A stretch of DNA of 64,000 nucleotides from Sulfurimicrobium sp964384915. Its GTDB lineage: Bacteria > Pseudomonadota > Gammaproteobacteria > Burkholderiales > Sulfuricellaceae. The DNA lies in assembly GCA_964384915.1 (NCBI GenBank), contig CAYLMA010000008.1:1-64000 (forward strand), in the 5' to 3' direction. The position numbers were made by a program, and so were the translations under genes. This document shows, piece after piece, positions 16,942 to 24,102 of this stretch; position 1 is the stretch's first letter; each line of letters opens with the position of its first letter. The notes under the pieces are model-generated. The model worked only from the letters and a program-made list of their open reading frames with translations. It had not been told where the DNA came from and did no database searches.

Positions 16942-17769
16942 ATGAGCAACTGCAACATTCCCTGTGATGGAACCACGGCCGCCTGCGAAATAGAGGATGT
17001 CCAGTCTTCCCACGACAGCCGCCAGATTGCGATCGACAAGGTCGGCATCAAATCCATCCGCCATCCGGTGAGAGTCGGGGACAAGAGCGAGGGGGTGCAG
17101 CACACTATCGCCATGTTCAATATGTACGTGCACCTGCCCCACAATTTCAAGGGCACCCACATGTCTCGTTTCATCGAGATCCTCAACGGCTACGAGCGCG
17201 AGGTGTCAGTAGAGAATTTCGAAACCATGCTGCGCGAGATGGTGGTGCGGCTGGAAGCGGAATCCGGCCATGTGGAGATGACTTTTCCCTATTTCATCAA
17301 CAAGAAGGCCCCGATTTCCGGCGTGCAGAGCCTGATGGATTACGAAGTTACTTTCACTGGCGAGATTCACAATGGAGATTATCGGCAAACCACCAAGGTG
17401 GTGATTCCGGTGACCAGTTTGTGCCCTTGTTCGAAGAAAATTTCTGACTATGGTGCCCACAACCAGCGTTCGCACGTCACCGTGACTGCACGCACCAATG
17501 AAATGGTGTGGCTCGAGGACATCATACGCATGGTGGAAGATCAGGCCTCGTGTGAAGTGTATGGTTTGCTGAAGCGCCCGGATGAGAAATATGTAACCGA
17601 ACGTGCCTACGACAATCCGAAATTCGTAGAAGACATGGTGCGCGACGTAGCTGCCGTGCTGAATGAGGACAAGCGGATCGATGCCTACATCGTCGAATCT
17701 GAAAACTTCGAATCCATCCATAACCATTCAGCCTACGCATTGATCGAAAAAGACAAGACCAAGGCTTGA
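16942..17769 (+). CDS. folE2: GTP cyclohydrolase FolE2 (type IB)
   Basis: Converts GTP to 7,8-dihydroneopterin triphosphate, the first step of folate synthesis. The 275 residues match the COG1469/GCYH-IB family: a tunnel-fold enzyme with the metal and catalytic cysteine in SLCPCSKKIS (about 152-161), DKVGIKSIRHPV near the N terminus, and GAHNQRSHV after the cysteine. The type IB enzyme does not need zinc strictly, unlike FolE. It lies downstream of dxs as in many betaproteobacteria, but has its own candidate promoter and a terminator directly after it. The ATG at 16942 follows TAAGGA. Confidence 0.95.
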   Translation: MSNCNIPCDGTTAACEIEDVQSSHDSRQIAIDKVGIKSIRHPVRVGDKSEGVQHTIAMFNMYVHLPHNFKGTHMSRFIEILNGYEREVSVENFETMLREMVVRLEAESGHVEMTFPYFINKKAPISGVQSLMDYEVTFTGEIHNGDYRQTTKVVIPVTSLCPCSKKISDYGAHNQRSHVTVTARTNEMVWLEDIIRMVEDQASCEVYGLLKRPDEKYVTERAYDNPKFVEDMVRDVAAVLNEDKRIDAYIVESENFESIHNHSAYALIEKDKTKA

Positions 17770-17789
17770 TGGGTAATTGGTTTAGTCGC

Positions 17790-17825
17790 AAATTAAAAAT
17801 CCCGCTGATGCGGGATTTTTAATTT
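17790..17825. terminator. Bidirectional rho-independent terminator after folE2
   Basis: Perfect 16-base palindromic arms around a TGAT loop. The GC core CCCGC/GCGGG is flanked by A-rich and T-rich ends, so it can stop transcription from folE2 (plus) and from the convergent protease gene (minus, stop at 17840). Confidence 0.93.
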
Positions 17826-17839
17826 GACTTCGCCGGGGC

Positions 17840-18490
17840 TCAGAATCGCTTGGTCAGTACCATGCTGTCTCCCTCGCGCTTCATGTTTACCCGGTTAAGG
17901 AAAGTCATGCCCAGCAGCACCACCGGCATAGCGCTTTCATGCACAACCCCTTCAACGCCGTTGAGGCTGATGTCGCCCACTTTTACACTATTCAGGCTGA
18001 CGATATAAACCTGCGCGACGCCATTGGCGGTTGAAGATAATACCCGTTGCCCGTTGAGATAGGAAATCCCAAGCCGCTTGGCTTCGGCGCTGCTCATGCT
18101 GATTGCGCTGGCGCCAGTGTCAACGAGAAAGCGTGTCGGCTTGCCATTGATGCTGCCAGTGGTCAAGAAGTGGCCTTGCGCATCGGCAGTAAGCGTTACG
18201 CTGGCTTTGCCGCCTGCATCCTGCACTCCTCCCGTTGAGACGCCCTGGCCAAGTTCCAGAGTTAGCTGCTTGCCGTTGATTTCCAGCACGGCCTGGTTCG
18301 AGTCGGCGCTCAGCAGTTTCACGCCTTCTGGGGTCTTCTCGCCCACTTTGAGCAGTTTTTGTTTGCCGCCGTTGATGGTGACGATCGCCTTGCCGCTGAA
18401 TAGGCCGACCACGCTGACATTGGTTGAGTGAGCCGAAGTGGAGAATAGCAGCGCGGAAATCAAGGCTAGGCTAGAATATTTATTTTTCAT
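17840..18490 (-). CDS. Periplasmic retropepsin-like aspartic protease (TIGR02281 type)
   Basis: A 216-residue secreted protein with a signal peptide (about residues 1-22, cleavage near SAHST). A beta-rich N-terminal part (VSVVGLFSGKAIVTING) comes first, then a single-lobe clan AA aspartic protease domain. The catalytic motif is FLVDTGASAISMS with Asp124, and the second conserved element is VVLLGMTFLNRV near the end. Single-lobe enzymes work as homodimers. The family is common in proteobacteria but its substrate is unknown. The ATG at 18490 is only 20 bases from the divergent ATG of the glutamine amidotransferase. Confidence 0.87.
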   Translation of the reverse strand: MKNKYSSLALISALLFSTSAHSTNVSVVGLFSGKAIVTINGGKQKLLKVGEKTPEGVKLLSADSNQAVLEINGKQLTLELGQGVSTGGVQDAGGKASVTLTADAQGHFLTTGSINGKPTRFLVDTGASAISMSSAEAKRLGISYLNGQRVLSSTANGVAQVYIVSLNSVKVGDISLNGVEGVVHESAMPVVLLGMTFLNRVNMKREGDSMVLTKRF

Positions 18491-18510
18491 GACGCCAGAG
18501 GCTCCTCAGA

Positions 18511-19218
18511 ATGAAACCGGTTGCAATATTTCGTCATGCCCAGAGCGAAGGCCCAGGGTATTTTGCCACATTCCTGAATGAAAAAAGCATTCCCTGGCGT
18601 TTGATCAGAATAGATGAAGGCGCCCCCCTGCCGGAAGACGTGCATGCATTCTCCGGCCTGGTTTTCATGGGCGGACCGATGAGCGTGAACGATGATCTGC
18701 CCTGGATTTCCCCGGCTCTGGATTTGATCCGCCAGGCTGTCGCTAGGGATGTTCCGGTCTTGGGCCATTGCCTTGGCGGGCAATTGATGGCCAAAGCGCT
18801 GGGTGGAGTGGTGACACGCAATCCGGTCAAGGAAATCGGCTGGGGCGAGGTGAAGGTCGCCAGCAACCCGGTCGCCGAGGCGTGGTTCGGGGGAATCAAG
18901 GCATTCGAGGCCTTTCACTGGCACGGCGAGACTTTTTCCATTCCGCCCGATGCCAGCATTGTTCTGAGGAACGCCCATTGCGCCAATCAGGGGTTTGCCC
19001 AAGGTAAACATCTGGCTTTGCAATGTCATGTGGAAATGACCGAGGAAATGGTCAAGGAATGGTGTGTTGTCGGTGCGGCAGAGGTCGAGTCGTCTTTGGG
19101 CGGCCCCGCCGTGGAAACGGTCCAGTTGATGCAGTGGGCTTTGCCGGAGCGTATCAAAAAGCTCAATTCCGTAGCGGCTGCCATCTATGGCTGCTGGATA
19201 TCGGGGTTGGCGCAGTAA
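18511..19218 (+). CDS. Type 1 glutamine amidotransferase (GMP synthase-like)
   Basis: A stand-alone class-I glutaminase-like protein of 235 residues. The nucleophile is the Cys of GHCLGGQLMAKALGG (about residue 90). The catalytic His-Glu pair is in LQCHVEM (about 171-177), and HWHGETF is a conserved loop. It belongs to the group usually annotated GMP synthase-like, but lacks the ATP pyrophosphatase domain, so it is not GuaA. The partner synthase or acceptor is unknown; some relatives are gamma-glutamyl hydrolases. The ATG at 18511 has GAGG nearby. It is divergent from the aspartic protease and followed by leuC after 90 bases. Confidence 0.8.
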   Translation: MKPVAIFRHAQSEGPGYFATFLNEKSIPWRLIRIDEGAPLPEDVHAFSGLVFMGGPMSVNDDLPWISPALDLIRQAVARDVPVLGHCLGGQLMAKALGGVVTRNPVKEIGWGEVKVASNPVAEAWFGGIKAFEAFHWHGETFSIPPDASIVLRNAHCANQGFAQGKHLALQCHVEMTEEMVKEWCVVGAAEVESSLGGPAVETVQLMQWALPERIKKLNSVAAAIYGCWISGLAQ

Positions 19219-19308
19219 TTACTTGTTTATTCCGGTTGTTTGCGTGTTTGTAATTGTTCGCTTGCCGGAGACTGTGCAATAATTTGCGTTTTTCCCAGAA
19301 ATTCTGTA

Positions 19309-20712
19309 ATGAGCGCACAAACGCTGTACGAAAAATTGTGGCAGTCCCATGTGGTGCATACCGAGCCGGATGGCACCACGCTGCTTTACATCGATCGCCA
19401 TCTGCTGCATGAAGTGACCAGTCCCCAGGCCTTCGAGGGCTTGCGCCTGGCTGATCGCAAGCCGTGGCGCCTGTCTGCCAACCTTGCGGTGGCGGATCAT
19501 AATGTCCCCACGACCGATCGCAAGAATGGTATCGCCGATCCCATTTCCCGCCTTCAAGTGGATACGCTGGATCAGAACTGCGATGAATTCGGGATTGCCG
19601 AGTTCAAGATGTCCGACGTGCGTCAGGGCATTGTCCATGTCATCGGACCTGAACAGGGCGCCACGCTTCCCGGCATGACCGTGGTGTGCGGCGACTCCCA
19701 TACCAGCACGCACGGTGCTTTTGCCGCGTTGGCGCACGGCATAGGCACTTCCGAAGTGGAACACGTGCTGGCCACGCAATGCCTGCTGCAGAAAAAATCA
19801 AGAACCATGCAGGTCTTGGTGGATGGCAGCCTGGGCAAGGGGGTTACGGCCAAGGACATCGCCCTGGCGGTGATCGGTAAAATCGGCACTGCCGGGGGGA
19901 CCGGCTACGCCATCGAATTTGCCGGTGAGGCGATTCGCGCTCTTTCCATGGAAGGCCGCATGACCTTGTGCAACATGGCGATCGAGGCAGGTGCCCGCGC
20001 CGGCATGGTGGCGGTGGATGAAACCACCATCGATTATGTCAAGGGCCGCCCGTTCTCGCCCAAGGCCGATCAGTGGGATCAGGCCGTGGCCTACTGGCGC
20101 ACCCTGCGCAGCGACGAAGGCGCGCAATTTGATTGTGTCGTAGAACTGGATGGGGGCGCCATCAAGCCCCAGGTTACCTGGGGCACTTCGCCTGAAATGG
20201 TGGTGGCGATCGATGGATGCGTGCCTGATCCCGTAGATGAGGCAGATCCGGTCAAGCGGGGCGGAATGGAGCGGGCGCTGGCCTATATGGGGTTGCAGGC
20301 CAACACGCCGATCAGCCAGATCGCCGTGGACAAGGTGTTCATCGGCTCCTGCACCAATTCGCGGATCGAGGATTTGCGGGCTGCCGCATCTGTTGCCAAG
20401 GGGCGTCGCATCGCTTCCAGTATCAAGCTGGCGATGGTGGTTCCGGGCTCCGGCCTGGTCAAGAATCAGGCAGAGCAGGAAGGGCTGGACCAGATCTTTC
20501 GCGCAGCGGGTTTCGAATGGCGTGAGCCTGGCTGCTCCATGTGCCTGGCGATGAACGCCGATCGCCTGGAGCCGGGCGAGCGCTGCGCTTCCACCTCCAA
20601 CCGTAATTTTGAAGGGCGCCAGGGGCCGGGTGGGCGCACCCATCTTGTCAGCCCAGAAATGGCGGCAGCTGCAGCAATTGCTGGGCATTTCGTGGATGTG
20701 CGGGAATTTTAG
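19309..20712 (+). CDS. leuC: 3-isopropylmalate dehydratase large subunit
   Basis: Isomerises 2-isopropylmalate to 3-isopropylmalate together with LeuD. It is 467 residues long. The [4Fe-4S] cysteines are seen at about residue 348 (GSCTNSR) and at 409 and 412 (GCSMCLAMN). The N-terminal GDSHTSTHGA motif is intact. I chose the ATG at 19309 (MSAQTLYEKL), the canonical LeuC N terminus. It is followed by a small entericidin gene and then leuD, the usual betaproteobacterial order. Confidence 0.97.
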   Translation: MSAQTLYEKLWQSHVVHTEPDGTTLLYIDRHLLHEVTSPQAFEGLRLADRKPWRLSANLAVADHNVPTTDRKNGIADPISRLQVDTLDQNCDEFGIAEFKMSDVRQGIVHVIGPEQGATLPGMTVVCGDSHTSTHGAFAALAHGIGTSEVEHVLATQCLLQKKSRTMQVLVDGSLGKGVTAKDIALAVIGKIGTAGGTGYAIEFAGEAIRALSMEGRMTLCNMAIEAGARAGMVAVDETTIDYVKGRPFSPKADQWDQAVAYWRTLRSDEGAQFDCVVELDGGAIKPQVTWGTSPEMVVAIDGCVPDPVDEADPVKRGGMERALAYMGLQANTPISQIAVDKVFIGSCTNSRIEDLRAAASVAKGRRIASSIKLAMVVPGSGLVKNQAEQEGLDQIFRAAGFEWREPGCSMCLAMNADRLEPGERCASTSNRNFEGRQGPGGRTHLVSPEMAAAAAIAGHFVDVREF

Positions 20713-20724
20713 GAGTCAGGATTC

Positions 20725-20895
20725 ATGAATAAAATCGTTGCGCTGATTGCGCTCAAGGCTTTTCTTCTGGTGGCGGTGACTGTGGGCGTCGTGCTAAGCA
20801 TGAGCGGCTGCAATACCATGCAGGGTTTGGGAAAGGATGTTTCCAAGCTGGGCGACAAGATCGAACAGAAAGCAGACGAGAAAAAGAAATACTAA
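20725..20895 (+). CDS. Entericidin A/B family lipoprotein
   Basis: A 56-residue lipoprotein: basic start MNKI, a hydrophobic stretch, lipobox MSGC (Cys29), then the family signature NTMQGLGKDVSKLGDKIE and a Lys-rich tail. The ribosome site AGGAG lies 8-14 bases before the ATG and just after the leuC stop; leuD starts on the next base after its stop. Entericidins in E. coli are small outer-membrane lipoproteins first described as an antidote/toxin pair (EcnA/EcnB). Here a single gene sits inside the leu operon, an arrangement known in betaproteobacteria. Its function in this place is unknown. Confidence 0.9.
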   Translation: MNKIVALIALKAFLLVAVTVGVVLSMSGCNTMQGLGKDVSKLGDKIEQKADEKKKY

Positions 20896-21534
20896 ATGGA
20901 TAAATTTACCATTCTGGACGGATTGGCGGCGCCTTTGGATCGTGCCAATGTCGATACCGACGCCATTATCCCCAAGCAGTTTCTGAAATCCATCAAGCGC
21001 AGTGGGTTCGGGCCTAACTTGTTCGATGAGTGGCGCTATCTCGATCATGGTGAGCCGGGCATGGATAATTCCAGCCGCCCGATCAATCCGGATTTCGTGC
21101 TCAACCAGCCGCGCTATCAGGGTGCGCAGATACTCGTCGCGCGTGAAAACTTCGGCTGTGGATCGAGTCGCGAGCATGCGCCCTGGGCGCTGCTGGATTA
21201 CGGTTTCCGCGCCGTGATCGCGCCCAGCTTTGCGGACATTTTTTTCAACAACTGTTTCAAGAATGGCATTCTGCCAATCGTGCTGGATGCCGAGTGCGTG
21301 GATCAGCTTTTCAAGGAAGTGGCTGCACAGCCAGGATGCCGCCTCCGTGTCGACCTGGAAGCGCAAACCGTCACCACTCCAGGCGGACACGTGTTCAGTT
21401 TCGATGTGGATAGTTTCCGCAAATACTGCCTGCTGAATGGCCTGGATGATATCGGTCTTAGCCTGCAGCATGCCGACAAAATCAGTGCTTACGAAGAGCG
21501 GCGCCGCCAGTCGGAACCGTGGGTGTTTAACTAG
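20896..21534 (+). CDS. leuD: 3-isopropylmalate dehydratase small subunit
   Basis: Swivel-domain partner of LeuC, 212 residues, cytoplasmic. Diagnostic motifs are DRANVDTDAIIPKQFLK near the N terminus and NFGCGSSREHAPWAL in the centre, both intact. The ATG directly follows the entericidin stop (20895/20896), so its translation is probably coupled to that gene. A palindromic repeat separates it from leuB. Confidence 0.96.
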   Translation: MDKFTILDGLAAPLDRANVDTDAIIPKQFLKSIKRSGFGPNLFDEWRYLDHGEPGMDNSSRPINPDFVLNQPRYQGAQILVARENFGCGSSREHAPWALLDYGFRAVIAPSFADIFFNNCFKNGILPIVLDAECVDQLFKEVAAQPGCRLRVDLEAQTVTTPGGHVFSFDVDSFRKYCLLNGLDDIGLSLQHADKISAYEERRRQSEPWVFN

Positions 21535-21619
21535 CTTCTGGCTTTCAGCTTTCAGCGGTCAGCTTAAAAGGCCGTTTTAAAGCTGATTGCTGAAAGCTGA
21601 TTGCTGAAAGCTATAAAAA
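21535..21619. repeat. GCTGA-type palindromic intergenic repeat (leuD-leuB)
   Basis: The whole gap is a hairpin-forming repeat. The left arm (about 21547-21569, AGCTTTCAGC...TCAGCTTAAAA) pairs almost perfectly with the right arm (about 21575-21598) around GGCCG. A 14-base unit AGCTGATTGCTGAA is then repeated twice in tandem (21581-21594, 21595-21608), followed by AGCT. It ends eight bases before the leuB ATG and leaves no Shine-Dalgarno sequence there. A related, shorter element precedes accD. Confidence 0.85.
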
Positions 21620-22684
21620 ATGAAAATCGCAGTGTTGCCCGGTGACGGAATCGGGCCGGAAATCGTTGCCCAGGCTGTCAAGGTTTTGAAAGCACTGGCC
21701 AGCGATGGAATGAAAATCGAGCTGGAGCAGGCGCACATCGGCGGCGCCGGTTACGATGCGGCAGGCGATCCCCTGCCTGAAGCCACAATGAAGCTGGCGC
21801 AGGATTCCGATGCCGTATTGCTGGGTGCGGTGGGCGGCTGGCAGTACGATACGCTTCCGCGCCCCATGCGTCCGGAGCAAGGGCTGCTGCGTATCCGCAA
21901 GGGAATGGGCGTGTTCGCCAATTTGCGCCCGGCACTGCTTTATCCCGAACTGGCCAGTGCCTCCACCCTCAAGCCGGAAGTGGTGTCCGGTTTGGATATC
22001 ATGATCGTGCGCGAACTGACTGGCGATATTTACTTCGGCCAGCCGCGCGGCATACAGCTTAATGAAAATGGCGAGCGCGAAGGCATCAACACCATGCGCT
22101 ACTCGGAATCGGAAATCCGCCGCATCGCCAAGGTGGGCTACGAGATCGCCATGAAGCGCAGCCGCAAACTGTGCTCGGTGGATAAAGCCAATGTGCTGGA
22201 AACCACTGAACTGTGGCGCGAGATTGTGACCGAAATGAACAAGGATTACCCTGAAGTCGAGCTGTCTCACATGTACGTGGACAATGCCGCGATGCAACTG
22301 GTGCGTGCGCCCAAACAGTTCGATGTGATGATTACCGGCAATATCTTTGGCGATATTCTTTCCGATGAAGCCTCCATGCTCACCGGCTCAATCGGCATGC
22401 TGCCTTCCGCCTCACTCGACGCCAACAACAAGGGATTGTACGAGCCAAGCCATGGCTCTGCCCCCGATATCGCCGGACAGGATATCGCCAATCCGCTGGC
22501 AACCATTCTTTCTGCGGCGATGATGCTGCGCTATACCTTCAACAACGAGGATGGCGCGACCCGTATTGAGAACGCAGTGAAAAAAGTGCTGGCGCAGGGC
22601 TATCGCACGGCGGATATTTATACCGAAGGTACAAACAAGACATCGTGCAGCGCGATGGGTGACGCGGTGGTAAAAAACATGTGA
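21620..22684 (+). CDS. leuB: 3-isopropylmalate dehydrogenase
   Basis: NAD-dependent oxidative decarboxylase of 3-isopropylmalate, third leucine-specific step. It is 354 residues long, with MKIAVLPGDGIGPEIV at the start and substrate Arg residues in the PRPMRPEQGLLRIRKGMG region. Metal-binding Asp are in YVDNAAMQLV and NIFGDILSDEAS, and the NAD site is EPSHGSAPDIAGQ. The ATG at 21620 has no visible Shine-Dalgarno sequence because a repeat occupies the upstream gap. Complete. Confidence 0.97.
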   Translation: MKIAVLPGDGIGPEIVAQAVKVLKALASDGMKIELEQAHIGGAGYDAAGDPLPEATMKLAQDSDAVLLGAVGGWQYDTLPRPMRPEQGLLRIRKGMGVFANLRPALLYPELASASTLKPEVVSGLDIMIVRELTGDIYFGQPRGIQLNENGEREGINTMRYSESEIRRIAKVGYEIAMKRSRKLCSVDKANVLETTELWREIVTEMNKDYPEVELSHMYVDNAAMQLVRAPKQFDVMITGNIFGDILSDEASMLTGSIGMLPSASLDANNKGLYEPSHGSAPDIAGQDIANPLATILSAAMMLRYTFNNEDGATRIENAVKKVLAQGYRTADIYTEGTNKTSCSAMGDAVVKNM

Positions 22685-22779
22685 AGCGTGAAGTGTGAAG
22701 TGTGAAAGGGAAAATCCTTCACTCTTTACAGCGAAGCGGCTTCACCTTTCACATTTCATAATTATTTGAGGTTAAGAAA
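22685..22779. repeat. GTGAA-type palindromic intergenic repeat (leuB-asd)
   Basis: Gap filled by iterations of GTGAAGCGTGAAGTGTGAA and a converse block ending CTTCACCTTTCACATTTCA, so the two sides can fold on each other. The same words recur in the ccmI-dusC gap at 60459-60608. The last ~20 bases, TTTGAGGTTAAGAAA, carry the asd ribosome site. Confidence 0.8.
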
Positions 22780-23892
22780 ATGATGCGAGTAGGTCTGGTT
22801 GGCTGGCGTGGCATGGTGGGTTCGGTGCTGATGCAGCGCATGCGCGAAGAAAAGGATTTCGATGTGATAGATCCGGTTTTCTTCACCACCTCCAATCCCG
22901 GTGGCAAGGGGCCTGACATCGGCAAGGAGGTGCCGCCGCTCAAGGATGCGAAAGACATCAATGAACTCAAGGCCATGGACGCCATCATCTCCTGCCAGGG
23001 TGGCGACTATACCAAGGAAGTCTATGCCGGTCTGCGTGCTGCCGGCTGGCAGGGCTACTGGATTGACGCAGCCTCCACGCTGCGCATGAAGGACGATGCG
23101 ATCATCATTCTCGACCCGGTCAACAACAACGTCATCAAGGATGGCCTGTCCAAGGGCGTCAAAACCTATGTCGGCGGCAATTGCACCGTCAGCCTGATGC
23201 TGATGGCGATTGGCGGCCTGTTTGACAAAGGTTTGATCGAATGGATCAGCCCCATGACCTACCAGGCAGCCTCCGGCGCGGGCGCGCGCAATATGCGCGA
23301 ACTGATCCAGCAGATGGGGGCGATCAACGGCGAGGTTAAGCCTTTGCTGGACGATCCGGCATCCGCCATTCTTGAGATTGACCGGAAAGTGGCCGACTTC
23401 ATCCGCTCCGAGCGCTACCCGGTGGATGCCTGGCCGGTGCCGCTGGCCGGCTCGCTGATTCCATGGATCGACGTGGCGCTTGAATCCGGCCAGAGCAAGG
23501 AAGAGTGGAAGGCGCAGGTCGAGTGCAACAAGATCCTGGGCCGGTCCGGCAACCAGATTCCAATCGATGGCCTGTGCGTGCGCATCGGTGCGATGCGCTG
23601 CCACAGCCAGGCGCTGACCATCAAGATGACCAAGGATGTGCCGCTCGACGAGATCCACGCCATCATCGCTGCACACAACGCCTGGGTGAAAGTAGTACCG
23701 AACGACCGCGAAATCACCATGAAGGAACTCACGCCCGCGTCAGTAACCGGCACCCTGACGGTGCCGGTGGGGCGCATGCGCAAACTCAACATGGGGCCGC
23801 AGTACCTGTCCGCATTCACCGTCGGCGATCAGTTGTTGTGGGGCGCCGCGGAACCGCTACGCCGCATGCTGCGCATCTTAATTGAAGCCTGA
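22780..23892 (+). CDS. asd: Aspartate-semialdehyde dehydrogenase
   Basis: NADPH-dependent reduction of L-aspartyl phosphate to the semialdehyde, the branch point to Lys/DAP, Met and Thr. It is 370 residues long, gram-negative type. The NADP loop is GLVGWRGMVGSVLMQRM at the N terminus. The catalytic Cys lies in GGNCTVSLMLM (about residue 135), and the substrate Arg/His region is RIGAMRCHSQALTIK. The ATG at 22780 follows TGAGG; a second ATG one codon later is equally possible. A hairpin terminator lies just downstream. Confidence 0.96.
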   Translation: MMRVGLVGWRGMVGSVLMQRMREEKDFDVIDPVFFTTSNPGGKGPDIGKEVPPLKDAKDINELKAMDAIISCQGGDYTKEVYAGLRAAGWQGYWIDAASTLRMKDDAIIILDPVNNNVIKDGLSKGVKTYVGGNCTVSLMLMAIGGLFDKGLIEWISPMTYQAASGAGARNMRELIQQMGAINGEVKPLLDDPASAILEIDRKVADFIRSERYPVDAWPVPLAGSLIPWIDVALESGQSKEEWKAQVECNKILGRSGNQIPIDGLCVRIGAMRCHSQALTIKMTKDVPLDEIHAIIAAHNAWVKVVPNDREITMKELTPASVTGTLTVPVGRMRKLNMGPQYLSAFTVGDQLLWGAAEPLRRMLRILIEA

Positions 23893-23919
23893 CGCGGATT
23901 TCCGGACGTTTCCGGACTG

Positions 23920-23963
23920 ATTGGCAAAAAACCGATGGAGAAAAACGGCGGTTTTTTGCCAAT
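23920..23963. terminator. Terminator-like hairpin after asd
   Basis: Two 15-base arms match perfectly (23920-23934 and 23949-23963, ATTGGCAAAAAACCG and its complement) around a 14-base loop. The stem is A/T rich in the middle, with TTTTTT inside the right arm. It lies 28 bases after the asd stop and 140 bases before fimV, so it probably separates the two units. The remaining gap to fimV is AT-rich, with no convincing promoter pair. Confidence 0.65.
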
Positions 23964-24102
23964 AATCTTTTTACATTGCCTGCCTAATCTATTGTTTTTG
24001 AACAAGAGATCGGTTCCTCCTGACACGGAAGTTTAGCTTGCATCCCTAACTATATGATGTTAAGTTAAATAACATAGCTAAAAATTATAGAATGAGGATG
24101 GC

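Noticed and set aside
21535..21619. CRISPR-like tandem repeat
   Set aside because: Only two 14-base units without spacers, and part of a hairpin; no cas genes in the window.
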